Positions 45,218 through 57,512 of a stretch of 64,000 bases of DNA are shown in pieces. The translations under genes were made by a program, and so were the position numbers. The stretch lies in the NCBI RefSeq assembly GCF_018812025.1, contig NC_063062.1:2640754-2704753 (forward strand), written 5' to 3'. Under the pieces are notes generated by a model that was not told the origin of the DNA, did not search any database, and saw only the letters and a program-made list of their open reading frames with translations. Positions within the stretch are counted from its first letter, which is position 1, and each line of letters opens with the position of its first letter. The stretch is from Megalobrama amblycephala (Eukaryota > Chordata > Actinopteri > Cypriniformes > Xenocyprididae).

Positions 45218-46626
45218 TGTAGCGAAAATTAACTCAAAGGGGAAATATTAACAATTATTCATAACTCATTATGATTATTAATTATGATTAATTATGAATA
45301 TGCAAATCCGTTAATCAGATTAACTGGACGTAGCTACATTAAAATTAACATTACAATCAGTTAACCTGTTCGTCCAGTGAACGCTCAGTGTTGATTGTTT
45401 ATTAATTCTAAGAAATGTCAATTTCCAAGTTATGGAAAAATAATATTTCTTATTGTACTGTACTACTCAGAGCACGTAGTCCGGATCTATCTCTTAAGAG
45501 GCAATTCATTAGCAGACGGAGTCAGAACCAAACGTGTATTGTGCACAATCTTTATTAACTAACTCACAAACACATAACTAAACTAACAAACACATAACAT
45601 AACATAACATACATAAAGGGTCACACACACACGCAAGTCCGAATGAGTAATGGTAGAGTTGAACAGGAAGAGATGCTGTTACTAGAGCTACATGAAATGT
45701 CAAAGACAATCTGGAAAGGACTCATCAGTTTCTTTTAGCAACAGCAAAGGTAAGTCTTTACAAATCAATACTAAATCGCTGTTTAGCATTAAAATGTACG
45801 ATACTTGCCAGATGCCTTTAGGCTGAAGAGCGTCGGATCTGCAGGTTGAGGATAACTCTTGAAGTTATCATCTGAAGTTGTTGCCAGTCTGTTGGGTGAT
45901 GAGCACATGGCTGGGTGTTGTAGGCCAGGGGCCTATCAGCCTTGCGGCCGGGCCTAGAGAGGCCGGCCGCAGGGAGATTTGTTCGGTCGTCCAGAAGCAA
46001 GGAAGAAGAGAGAGGAGTGTCACTGTTCACTGGGTTTTAACCTCTGGTCAAAGTCACACCTCTCAGTTGTTGACCGGACCAATGAAGATGTTGTAATTCC
46101 GGGTGGCAACACCCCTCCTGTCAGGGCTTTTACAACCCAGAAAGATTAACAAGCTGAGTTCTTGAATCAGATCTATTAAAGATTCTTGTAATACTGATGT
46201 GTTGCACAGGTATGGACATACCGCATACACAAGCATTTAAATCTTCCCGCTACGAACGTATAGACACTAAACATGGCATGATTGAAGTTACCGTGCAGGT
46301 CATAACATTTAACAATCATCAAACATGTAAATACAATGAGTACAATACAACATCAGTAATAATGGATACCATTTCCTGAGAAGGATTCATTTATAGCACA
46401 GTCTGTCTATACATTAATGCCATAGAGTCTGTGTTCTGTGTGGAAAATGCAGGGAAGATGAAGATTTTCTGTGTCTCTACTCTGTTCTCCATGCGGCAAC
46501 CACATTCCTCAGCGCAATAAACTTGTAACTGAAAACTTCCCGGGGGATGGGGACAGACTCCAGAGTGAGCTTAAAACTATTGGTTAACTAACCAATAAGT
46601 GTGTCTGATTTGCCTCAGTCATTACA
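45218..46626 (-). repeat. 3' LTR of the 9.9-kb element
   Basis: On the minus strand it runs TGTAATGACTGAGGC to CGCTACA. Length 1409 bp, equal to the other LTR. It shares ordered blocks with the solo LTR at 14846-16322. Confidence 0.88.
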
Positions 46627-46645
46627 TAATTCCCCCCTTTCGCTC
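46627..46645 (-). other. Polypurine tract of the 9.9-kb element
   Basis: Minus strand GCGAAAGGGGGGAATTA lies directly before the LTR start TGTAATG. It fixes the element's orientation. Confidence 0.75.
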
Positions 46646-47671
46646 GTTGTTGTCTCTCTTATGACAACAGTGAGTGACGTTGAAGGTGCAGGAAGATCAG
46701 ACGCATCACTGGCACACAAGGCTGGAAGGCTGTGATGGGCCCTGGTTGTGTGTGTCTCCTGGAGTGGTGGTCGTTTCATGGTGGTTGATGCAGACAGTCT
46801 GCAAACTCAGGTCTCTGAGCTGGTGCTGCAGGAATCAAAGCATCCAGTGCCTTGACAGTGTGTCACCTGTCAGTTAGTGTTGGTACCGTTAATGCGGGCA
46901 AGATGTTTGCTGGTGGCAAGGTTCAGGTCTCTGAGCTTGCTCAGCAGGTGTTGAAGTAGCAGGTGCCTTGACAGTGTCACTTGTCGTCTGGACGCCTGTG
47001 AAGCAGGTGGTTGTAGGAGGAGGTTACAGGAGTTGTAGTGTGAAGAGGGTTTCAGACTCACCTAGGTCTGATGGCAGAGGAGCAACCGGTGATTGTAGCC
47101 TCTGCTCTCAGTCAGAAACAGCCTGAAGTTTGCAGTGTCACTCTGCTCTTGTGGCGTGGCTGGCTTGAGCAAGTCTGAGTGGTCTTGTGTGAGTGGTCAG
47201 AAGCTTGTGCTTCTGAGTACTTCTCAAGTAAGTACTGTTCAAGGGGCTCCTTACTAGCGTTAGAGGCTCCTGCAGGTTCGATGCAGGCATGTTCAGTCGC
47301 CCTTGTGCTACCTGACGTTGGATATCATGCGGTGTCTGCAGGAAGAGGATGTTTCCATCCATGGCTTCTCCCTGTAGTAGGTCTGGTGCCTGGGTCTGTC
47401 TGAATTAATCCTTCTCCTTCTGTAGCTTTAGAGGATTTCAGGCAATTAGCTGATAAGGTGTCAAGCAGAAGGCTTTGGCTCCCCCCTCTGTACCTCTGTG
47501 CTTGGCTGGGGGAGGTTCTTCTGCTGCAGGCAAGAGAGTCTTAGTTCTCTTTGGGCCATGTCAAGTTCATCTTTGGTGTTGTCCAGCTGCTGGGTCAGAG
47601 CTTCAGTCCCAGATCTGGACACATCCAGAGGACGTTCACAGGTCCTGATTGTGTCATCTTTGACCTAGAGT

Positions 47672-48160
47672 TCAGAATTTGCTATTTTTAACAGTGACTA
47701 TTTGTGAAAGAGTTCTTTTACCACGTCTTCTCTGGCTGCCTTTTCCAGCTGCTCTCTGAGCAGCCGTCAGAGCCGTTTGCAGTTTGTGGCTTTTCTTCTG
47801 TGTCTCTATTCTGTCAGGGTCCTTGTGTCTGTCCCGAGCCTCCATCTCTAGCTGGTCTATGTGGCTTTTAGCATGCATCAGCTCCTTGTGAGTCTCTGTG
47901 ATCTGGAGTTTGAGGTTGTTCACCTCCTGTTTCAAAACAGTGAGGATGTGGGCCAGGAAGAAGTTGACTTCAGTCAGGTCATTGTGACCATACCTCTGGT
48001 TTGAGTCATCTGCCTTTACTTCTCTTCCATCTTTGTCCAGTTGCTTTTGGCTCTGGTGCTATAATTGATCAGCAGCACTGGTTAGGAGGGTGTTCCTCAC
48101 GACACCTAACCAGTCCTTTTGGTCTGCCATCTGGGCAGTTAGGCTGAGCATCTGCAACAT
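47672..48160 (-). pseudogene. Coiled-coil-like ORF in the 9.9-kb LTR element, one in-frame TAG
   Basis: From ATG at 48160 the frame runs 162 codons to a stop at 47672-47674, with a single TAG at codon 34 (48059-48061). The part after the TAG contains heptad-like stretches (LTVLKQEVNNLKLQITETHK, then KSHIDQLEMEARDRHKDPDR) and a strongly basic end (AAGKGSQRRRGKRTLSQIV). Long coiled coil plus basic tail could fit a nucleic-acid-binding Gag-like protein, but no Gag motif is seen. A TTG in frame at 47935 would start after the TAG. A diverged relative lies at 50583-50810. Whether the TAG is decay or a readthrough site cannot be decided from one copy. Confidence 0.45.
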
Positions 48161-50582
48161 TTAGGCACGCTTGTGGTGAGAGTAAGGGCAAGAGACTACT
48201 GCAAGATCAAACAGAATTTAGGGCTAAAGGCACAGTGAGCAGCCAGGTGTATAAAATACAGCTAGGTTTAACAAATGACTTAAGATGGTTCTCGTGGTCA
48301 AATTATTTCTTAGTATTTCTTACTGATGGCTCACGACAGGCTTGACCTCTGAACAAATAGGAAAGAAAAAGGGAGAGGAAGAGGAGAGCTTTCCTATTTG
48401 ATTCTGCTTATTAGTGGTGCTCAAAATTATGCCCTAGTAATTGTTCAGATTACTTTGTAGCTGGCTCATAAAATTGAAGCAACTGTTGTAAATAAACAAA
48501 ATCAAGAAGGAGAGTATGTCTAGTTGCTTGTGGTTATATTGGGAAATTAAACCACACAAGAAAAAAGGAAGATGTAAGTAAATCACAAAGATGAAAGAAA
48601 TAATACTAGTAAAAATTAATAGCTGACTGCTATTATAATTAAAATCAATAAAAAGATTTAAAGAAGTGACTAAAACAGCAGAATGGGTTTAGATCAGTTC
48701 ACACTGCATACACACAAGCTGTAGTTAAAGGCTTCACATAAATGATGCTAACCGCTAACTGTAGAAGCTATTAGTTAGCTTAGCCTGAGCAGAAGGGTTG
48801 CTAGGTGGGGTTAGCTTAGCCACCTAGCCTGGTTTGTTTACACCATGGCATCACAAGGTGATGAGTTAGCACTTCCTGTGACAAGTCGTTGTCATGGGAA
48901 CCAATGCACACCACAGCAATTCAAACAGTTCATGAAGACTGTCTGCTCATTTCAAACTAGTTACGTACAGAGTTAAAATGTGACGCTTATACTTTCAGAT
49001 TTTCAAAAACTTGATATTACATTCAGTAAAATGCAAATATGTTTTGGCATTTGCAAATTTTACTCATGTAAACTCTTCTCTCTACTTTAAACAACGTCTT
49101 GTACTTGTTTAAAGGGTAATTACACAGTTTGCTGTAAGTCAAAGCTTGTTTGAGCATATATAGTTAAGTCCGTCTTGTGCAGGTATACTGATATTCCTTT
49201 CAGCGAGTGAAACACAGTTTTGGTCAAGAGGTAGCTATGCTTGTAGATGCAGCCAAAGTTTAGATGAATGACATCAATCTTAACTATAAAAGGGGAGCAT
49301 TACCCAAATCTACATTTATATAACACTGTACTGAGATTCATTCATCAGAAACAGGTTAAGCAATACTGCAATTGGTATTTCTCCAACCAAAGCAGAATAA
49401 TCAATTCTGGTACAGTTTACATGCCGCTGAGCTGAGATTCCTTCGTCAACACAGGCTTACGCTCTAATACTGAGATTAGGATTTCTTCGCTAAAATCAGA
49501 TTAACTTTACACTGATACCATTTGAACATATGCTAAAATGTCTTAAGACTCTTTCTGTTACGGCAGAGGTGTCATTTCAAGCTATAGTTTTATCTGCATC
49601 TAACAAGCCAGCACCATCGATCTACATGCGAATCAAACGTTGTCAAACGTCATGTCGGAATTATCAATTATTAAACACACTTTTAGTTGGACGATGGTTT
49701 AAGTGTTAGGCCATGCTGGCTCAACCGGCTCAATCTAGTGTCATATTTCAAAATAGCTCGTCGTGGATAGTCATGAGCATTTGAGATTTACACATTCACA
49801 CAAGGTTTCCTTCCACTCCGACTGCAGACTCCTGCATTTCTGCGAACACACGTTTTCATCTACTTTAAAAGCTTTATGCCCTATGCTGCCTAGGAACCTT
49901 TGTAGACGCTATGGGTAAAGCACTGCGTTTGCAGTTCAAAGTCATTGGGGTCTTGAGAACCCCCTGCTGAGGGGCCTTGTGTGTTACAGGCCCTCTGTGT
50001 CAGGTCACATGAGTGGCACTGTGTGAGGGCAGGTTGTGCTGTCCAAAGGGGTGACTAGCTGTTGTAGGAGGCAAAGGTCCTGTTGGTGTCCTCCATTCAT
50101 TCCAGGTTTGTCTGAGTCGGTGGCAGTAACCTTGGGACTTTCAGATCTGCCCCGCTTGGTGTCGGGGGCAGCACTCAATCTGCATTCAGGCTTCTGGGTC
50201 TGAGAAATCCTTTATGCAGACTGGCTTCAGCTGCTGATAGCCTAATTGGAGTTTTTCTGGCTGTTAAGTCAAAACTCATAGTGAATCTGGTGGGGTGTGA
50301 TCCAGAACAGAGAGCCTGTCTTGGTGGATCACACCAGTAAGGGACTTTGGAACAAAAGGGAATGTCTATTATGTTGGCATTGGTGCTGTGGTCTACTAAG
50401 CTGCAGGCTCTGGCCCCTCCCCCCTTTGTGAAGGGTTGGGGGAGCTCTCGCTGCTGCGAAGTCCATCAGGTTGCAAGTTCCTTGTGTGGTCCATTTGTAG
50501 TTGTTCGGGCTGTTTCAGTTCTTTTCGGACCACAATGTGTTTGTCTCTCACGCTGCTGAATTGTGGAGTCAGTGTTTGATTT

Positions 50583-51037
50583 TCAGTTCTGCATGCGGGT
50601 GGCCTTCAAGGGCCTTAGCTTTAGTGTCTCTTTAAATTCAAACCTTACGTTCTTTAACTGGCAAAGTTCAACAGCTGTCAGAGCCTCCTGAGGACTGGTG
50701 ACCTCCCTCAGTTGCTCTGCTCTGTCATGGTTCTTGCATCTGTCCTGTGCCTTCTCATGCTGAGTGGGTTGGTTCTCTGTGGAACTCAGTGACTTGCAGC
50801 GTTCGTTCAATTACCTCCTGTTGGAAGCCCGTATGAGCATGGGCTAAGGAGAAATTGAAGCTCCTTTTGGCTCAGGTCAGGTGTCAAGTGTCTGCTGGTG
50901 CTGCCGATCTCGCTGTCCCTTACTCTGCTGTGCAGGTTGTTGACTGCTTTAGCTGAAGGGCAACCATCACATTGTTCCGCTGGGTCTCCAGGGGGTCCTG
51001 GATGGCAGGGCTGGATGTACTGGGCAGACAGGCACAC
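50583..51037 (-). pseudogene. Second coiled-coil-like frame in the 9.9-kb element
   Basis: The minus strand reads AVNNLHSRVRDSEIGSTSRH, then SQKELQFLLSPCSYGLPTGG, a stop, then KAQDRCKNHDRAEQLREVTS followed by PQEALTAVELCQLKNVRFEF. AQDRCKNHDR and QEALTAVELC align with ARDRHKDPDR and QTALTAAQRA in the frame at 47672-47935 in the same order. The nucleotide surroundings (about 50400-50480 against 47460-47540, both 'ggctctggcccctcccccct'-like and 'ggctgggggagg'-like) also correspond. The two modules are therefore an old internal duplication. Confidence 0.4.
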
Positions 51038-53667
51038 TTATGGGGACATGAGAGAAAGAGATAGCACAGGCAAATGCAAGTTCGTACAGCTATGTGGGCC
51101 ATATAGGAAGTGGCTAGCTGAAGTGGGGGAAGCCAGCATGAGACTAAGGTGTTTAACTATCTTGGATGACAGCTGTAAGCTGTGTTGACTGATGACGGGG
51201 CTGGTACACGTCATTAAACTATTACTCAGAGTACAGATGATTCCTTTCCAGAAATTATCACCATAAGGTAAATGAATAGAACAAACTGGTAGAGAGAGAG
51301 AGAGAAAAAATGAAATAAGAAAAGGGAAAGGAAGGAAAGAGTTTTTTTTTACCCATTTAGTCTTGCTAGGAGATATGGTTAAGCAGGTGTCACTGGTTCA
51401 AGTGATGACCTAATCTCTAGACTGACAGAGAAAGACCAGATGCCTTGAGGTCGAAAGGAGAAGAAACAACGGGAAGAGTTTCTAGTCCTTTCCAGAGCCC
51501 CAAGTGCACTGGACGGTGGCCGTACTTCATGTACTTCAGCACTAAGGAGTGAGGAGGGGGAGCTGAGAGATAGGTGTTAGCGTAGTAATAACCTATAACT
51601 CATTATGCCTCATTAAGGAAACAACAGTTTCTAGAACTACTGTAATCCTATAGAAAAAGGGAAGAGGGTGATAGTAGAATAACACAAAAAAATAAAATAA
51701 AATAAAAACAGAAGGTCCCTTTAGACCTAGGGAATGTGAATACCCAGGTTGATTTAATTAAATGCTAAGTTTAATTAAATCCAACTTGACCTGAACAGAG
51801 ATATAGAAAGAAAGTGAAGGAAATAAAATGACACGTAGAGGAGGAATGAAGTTGAACAAAATAAAATTAGAATTTCCTAGTAGATTTAGAAATCTAAAAG
51901 GAAAGTTAAACAGACAAAATTGATTTAATTACATTTTCAAATTTAACCAAATTCAACTTGGCTGCATAGGGATAGTCAGGTGAACAAGGTATTAGCATGA
52001 AGTAGAGATAGGAAACTAAACAAATTGATTTAATTAAATTTTAAATTTAATTTAAATTCAACTTGACTGAATAGAGGTACTCAGACTTGACAACGTGAGT
52101 GACGCCACATATGCACACACACGCACGCACATACAAATGGTTTAAACCAGAGATGGGTGCCTTTTGAGGCGTGCCTTGTGAAGCTTTGGAACTCAAATGA
52201 ATCGTTTGTGTTGCATCAGTGATTCGGAGCGTGTGTCAAACTGCCACAATCACGTGATTTTCTTTGTGATGCGTCCTAGCAGTTTCAGAGTGTTTCAATA
52301 AGCGCTACAGTTTACTGAAATATCATGTCTTGACAGAAACCTCAGGTTTAAGGATATTAGATGATTCATTGATCACATTTAATTGATAACATTTGTGAAT
52401 GGTTTATTAAAGATGTCTCATATTCGCTATTCGTATTCATGTGTCTCTAGTATTCACTACGCTTACTGTTCTGACTCGCAAAGGGGCGCTTTGAGCGGTT
52501 CGAACAGTGAATCGTTTGTGACGCAATTGATTCATTTGATTCGGAGCTTCACAACGCATTGTGTTCCCATCAGCGGTTTAAATCAAAATCCCTCCTTAAG
52601 GGAATTCCAAAGTCTATAAAGTCTTTGGCTTGAATGCTTCACGCTTGCACATGTCTAGGTGCTAGCAGGGTGCTAGCAGCTTTTAGTCGAGGTAAAGGGT
52701 TTTAACTCGTAGGGTATACGCGTAGGGTTTCTATAGAGCTAGATTCGGCTACGCGTGATTCGTTGTTTGCACAACAGTCTGTGATGTGGGTGTGCTGCTA
52801 TCAGACTTTCAGAGGTGTCTGCTCTACACGCTCTGTTGTCATGCGTTGCCAGGAGACCAATGCCAGCCCGCAACACGATCAGAATGGAGCAGAATTCTAA
52901 CCGCGTTGCAAGCCCACATTAAGAACTCCAGTGTGGTCACGCATAACTCACAAATCACAACAGCACATCACTTCACAGACGGTGGTGGATTGCTAGTTAG
53001 CTACGCTAGAATTTACACCACAGGTTCGTTGCGTGTGTTTCATATGTGCGGTCCCGCGCATGAATATGAATACAGTGACGGAACGAACAGTAAAAAGGCC
53101 TTTAATCGGTGACTGGGGAGTCTCGCCCAGAACACCATTACAAACACTGTAGTGAGATTTCTTCGTCACACAGGTAAATTTATGCTGCTTAATCTGGAAT
53201 TCCATCATCAGAAAAAGGCTTATGCATTTACAGCTGAAAGTGGGGATTTCTTCGCCCAGATTCAGGTTAGTTTATTTGTTCGTGCTGCTAATCTGAGATT
53301 CCATCGTCAGAAAGACTTATGCATTTAAAGCTGAAAGTGGGGGTTTCTACGCCCAAGTTCAGGTTAATTACTTTTGATACCCTTTTGTACGCGCTACTAA
53401 TCTGCGATTCCGTCGTCAGAAAAGTTTTACACTCATTTAGCAACTGAAATTATGATTTCTTCGATAATTTCAGGTTAGCTTCTTCATACAATTTAAACAT
53501 GCATTATAGCATCGAGGAACGTTCTGCTGTTCAAGAGAATGTGCATTCAAGCCCTAGTTTTGCTGATTTTATCAGAAATTTGTATATGCATGTATAAGAT
53601 GTCAATAAAGATTATCAAAACACATGATTGATTACTGGTCCATCTGCAAACAATTGCTTAAAATGAT

Positions 53668-53685
53668 GCCTTTCGTTCTCCACCA
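53668..53685 (-). other. Candidate primer-binding site of the 9.9-kb element
   Basis: Minus strand TGGTGGAGAACGAAAGGC begins 4 nt inside the LTR edge. It starts TGG as a tRNA 3'-end complement should. The first nine bases would pair with the CCA end of an alanine-type tRNA, but the remainder does not match the one I know, so the primer is unassigned. Confidence 0.45.
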
Positions 53686-53689
53686 AATA

Positions 53690-55098
53690 TGTAGCGAAAA
53701 TTAACTCAAAGGGGAAATATTAACAATTATTCATAACTCATTATGATTATTAATTATGATTAATTATGAATATGCAAATCCGTTAATCAGATTAACTGGA
53801 CGTAGCTACATTAAAATTAACATTACAATCAGTTAACCTGTTCGTCCAGTGAACGCTCAGTGTTGATTGTTTATTAATTCTAAGAAATGTCAATTTCCAA
53901 GTTATGGAAAAATAATATTTCTTATTGTACTGTACTACTCAGAGCACGTAGTCCGGATCTATCACTTAAGAGGCAATTCATTAGCAGACGGAGTCAGAAC
54001 CAAACGTGTATTGTGCACAATCTTTATTAACTAACTCACAAACACATAACTAAACTAACAAACACATAACATAACATAACATACATAAAGGGTCACACAC
54101 ACACGCAAGTCCGAATGAGTAATGGTAGAGTTGAACAGGAAGAGATGCTGTTACTAGAGCTACATGAAATGTCAAAGACAATCTGGAAAGGACTCATCAG
54201 TTTCTTTTAGCAACAGCAAAGGTAAGTCTTTACAAATCAATACTAAATCGCTGTTTAGCATTAAAATGTACAATACTTGCCAGATGCCTTTAGGCTGAAG
54301 AGCGTCGGATCTGCAGGTTGAGGATAACTCTTGAAGTTATCATCTGAAGTTGTTGCCAGTCTGTTGGGTGATGAGCACATGGCTGGGTGTTGTAGGCCAG
54401 GGGCCTATCAGCCTTGCGGCCGGGCCTAGAGAGGCCGGCCGCAAGGAGATTTGTTCGGTCGTCCAGAAGCAAGGAAGAAGAGAGAGGAGTGTCACTGTTC
54501 ACTGGGTTTTAACCTCTGGTCAAAGTCACACCTCTCAGTTGTTGACCGGACCAATGAAGATGTTGTAATTCCGGGTGGCAACACCCCTCCTGTCAGGGCT
54601 TTTACAACCCAGAAAGATTAACAAGCTGAGTTCTTGAATCAGATCTATTAAAGATTCTTGTAATACTGATGTGTTGCACAGGTATGGACATACCGCATAC
54701 ACAAGCATTTAAATCTTCCCGCTACGAACGTATAGACACTAAACATGGCATGATTGAAGTTACCGTGCAGGTCATAACATTTAACAATCATCAAACATGT
54801 AAATACAATGAGTACAATACAACATCAGTAATAATGGATACCATTTCCTGAGAAGGATTCATTTATAGCACAGTCTGTCTATACATTAATGCCATAGAGT
54901 CTGTGTTCTGTGTGGAAAATGCAGGGAAGATGCAGATTTTCTGTGTCTCTACTCTGTTCTCCATGCGGCAACCACATTCCTCAGCGCAATAAACTTGTAA
55001 CTGAAAACTTCCCGGGGGATGGGGACAGACTCCAGAGTGAGCTTAAAACTATTGGTTAACTAACCAATAATTGTGTCTGATTTGCCTCAGTCATTACA
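53690..55098 (-). repeat. 5' LTR of the 9.9-kb element
   Basis: Same ends and length as 45218-46626. Differences seen by eye include T/A near 45505/53977, G/A in 'gtacgat'/'gtacaat', G/A in 'cgcaggg'/'cgcaagg', A/C in 'gatgaag'/'gatgcag' and G/T in 'aataagtg'/'aataattg'. Confidence 0.88.
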
Positions 55099-55642
55099 AC
55101 CACCTAGAGATGTTCCGGGATTAAAGGAGCGAAACATCGGTGAAGGGTGGCTCCCGGCTGATGACCCTGCAGCTGTCCAAACGGCACTGGTGGAAGTGCG
55201 TCAGGCAGAAATGCCCAGCAGGTGATTCACCTGTGCTCTTACTATCAAACATACAGAAAAAAACAGCAATACTGTGAAATATTATTACAATTTAAAATAA
55301 TTGTATTCTATTATATACTTTAAAATATAATGTATTTCTGTGATGCAAAGTGTCTGAAAAATTATGTTACCTCTATGGCATTTCATATAGCCTTTTAGCT
55401 GAAAAGCATGCACATTTGGAGAAATATTGATGGATTCTCAAATGTCAATTTTCTATACAGAGGAGTAATATTTATTTAATATTTATTGTCATCACTATGA
55501 ACGCTGGATACTGTGTTTTCAATTCATACTTGCAGCCGGGGGGGCGCTCTGTGCACCTTTAGCCCACAAATTACTCTAAAGAAGAGCAGGCCATGTGACA
55601 TTCCAGGAACTAACAGAGGCTTCCAGAGATCACGAACCATGG

Positions 55643-57512
55643 TGTAGAGATTTCATACAGTTATTTATGAAATAACTGTATGAATTATATATATAATATA
55701 TATATATATTAATTAGAGTTAGATATATGAATATAATAAAGCTTTATGATTTATTATTATGCATATATCGACCCAAGGGGGAATTAAACATATATTGTGA
55801 ATTAATTAAAATGAATTATAATCAATTACATATATGATTAGTTCTGGTTTAATAATTGTTTAAAGAAACCATCGGTTTGTCCAGCAAACCTTTAGCTCCT
55901 CACAGAATTATCAAAAGGAAGATTTTTCTCTGGCCACGAGAAAGACTTCCTATTCTAGCATCCAAACGAGAACAAAGAACAATCGAGCGTGAATAATGTG
56001 TTTAATATATGAAAACTAGTACAGAGATTATACGTCTAAATACAGAATATACAAATATATACAAAAGGGAAAGTAGAGACAGGAAAGGAAGGATGGTCAA
56101 AGAATGGCAAATTACGACAGTTAACCCTTTTGAGAGCCAGCACAGAAATCAGTTTAAACGAATTTCAGAGAAATTAATACTTGCATATGGTTCAAGTCGG
56201 TGTGCAGCAGAGTTTCAATGCGCTTGGCTTGGTTGGTCCTTTCCGAGAGGGTTTCTCCGAAGGGGTTTTCAAACAAGGTTTAACTGACGTGTAAGATGAC
56301 AGAGAAGAAAGAAGAGAGAGAGTCCAAAGATGCGCTCGCGCCATGGCGGATTGCTATTTACATGGCGGAATTTGTTGGCGGAAAAGCTGAACGCTTTTCA
56401 AGCGAAGAAACCGATCTGCTCGTGCGCGAAGTTAAAGCGCGCGAGCAGATCATCTACGGGACAAGCAGGAATCCACCAAAGCTTCCCGAGGTGAAGAAGG
56501 CGTGGGATGAATTAGCAGTGATTGTGTCCTCGTCTTCTGGCATCAGATGTTTTGCTGAAATTACCTGTTAAGTGGCCAGTCAATCTTTCAGTCGTCTGCG
56601 TTGGATGCAGGCTTTCAAATAGCTCCGCGCGATGAGTCAGTTAATATATATGTGTATGTGTATTGGCACAATTGTTCAATTAATTAGCCAATTTCGTTCA
56701 TCATTATAAGTAGTAATAGGCTGAATTGAAAATAGGTAGCCTAATTCTAATACACGCAATGACTATTCATCATTACATTTTTATATTTATGTAGCCTACA
56801 CAATAATATTCTTTTACACTGTAATCCTTTTGTTTTTAATATTTGGCATGTTTGTGTGATGCACATCCCTGTGTGTAATAAGCAAAGTCAACGCGCACTG
56901 TGGACGTGCCCAGAGGCGCAGTTTCTACCAACGCGCTCTAACGAAAAAATATTGCGCCATTGACTTTAGACTTTAGACCAGGTTTGAGTTGGTCTATGGC
57001 GCAGTCTATTTTCAGCTCCTTAAAATAGCAATGCGCCGGCAATGCGCCTGAACACACCTCTATTTTAGACCAGCACGCCCATGGGCACACTAACTGGTGC
57101 AAATGCATTTACTAATTTAAGGATGTGGCGCTGAACGGGAAAACGCGAACGGCGGCGGACGCAAACTAGCAAACACACTTGCGCTGCGCCTTGCGTCGCA
57201 TTGCGCCGGGTGTATTATAGGTCCCATAGTCTCCAATGCATGTTTGTGTGTTTTTGTGCGTGTCTGTGTGTGTGTGTTGTGTGTTGGAATGTGATCTGGC
57301 ACTTAGTCCACATGAGGGGCCCCTTTGATGTCCCAAGAGCTAGGAAATTGGGCCCTCTGTTTTACCTCGGAGGGTAACAAAGATGTCAGAGTGTCTGTTT
57401 TTCTCTGGACCGGCTGGAGCCGAGGTCAGATTACAACACAGTCTAGCATGCGAGAAGCATCCTGAAGATTCCAGATTTTATTGACTGTCCTGATAAGTGT
57501 GCATATGCTACA
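55643..57512 (-). mobile_element. Solo LTR (1870 bp) with CATGG target duplication
   Basis: The segment runs TGTAGAGATTTC to ATATGCTACA and is flanked by CATGG on both sides (55638-55642, 57513-57517). The surrounding sequence on both sides belongs to piggyBac-like element I and can be followed across the insertion by comparison with element II. Internal frames at 56009-56571 have no recognised motif and probably do not encode proteins. It is related to the LTR-like insertion at 28852-31371. Orientation is inferred. Confidence 0.85.

Larger units (their letters stand above)
45218..55098 (-). mobile_element. Near-intact 9.9-kb LTR element without recognisable pol
   Basis: Two 1409-bp LTRs (45218-46626, 53690-55098) flank a 7.06-kb interior. 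ACCA lies outside both (45214-45217, 55099-55102). Orientation is minus: a purine tract AAAGGGGGGA (46631-46640, minus strand) abuts the left LTR, and TGGTGGAGAACGAAAGGC (53685 down to 53668) lies 4 nt from the right LTR in primer-site position. The LTRs differ at only about five positions by eye, so insertion is recent. No RT, RNase H, integrase or protease motif was found on either strand. The only coding-like parts are coiled-coil-like frames near 47672-48160 and 50583-51037. It may be a large non-autonomous derivative mobilised by a relative. Confidence 0.85.
43992..55258 (+). mobile_element. 3' part of an endonuclease-like (RLE-type) LINE, interrupted by an LTR element
   Basis: The plus strand carries the C-terminal coding part of a LINE-like polyprotein (44067-45178) and a tail that continues at 55103-55258 ('cctagagatgttccgggatt' to 'ccagcaggtgattcacctgt'). 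The 9.9-kb LTR element sits in the tail with ACCA on both sides. It is 5'-truncated, lacking the reverse transcriptase. It is inserted within piggyBac-like element I, whose sequence breaks at 'gctcatcat' and resumes at 'aaacagcaata'. Confidence 0.65.

Noticed and set aside
56009..56571. Two plus-strand frames of about 90 codons inside the solo LTR
   Set aside because: No motif, and the related LTR at 28852-31371 does not preserve the frames, so they are probably chance.
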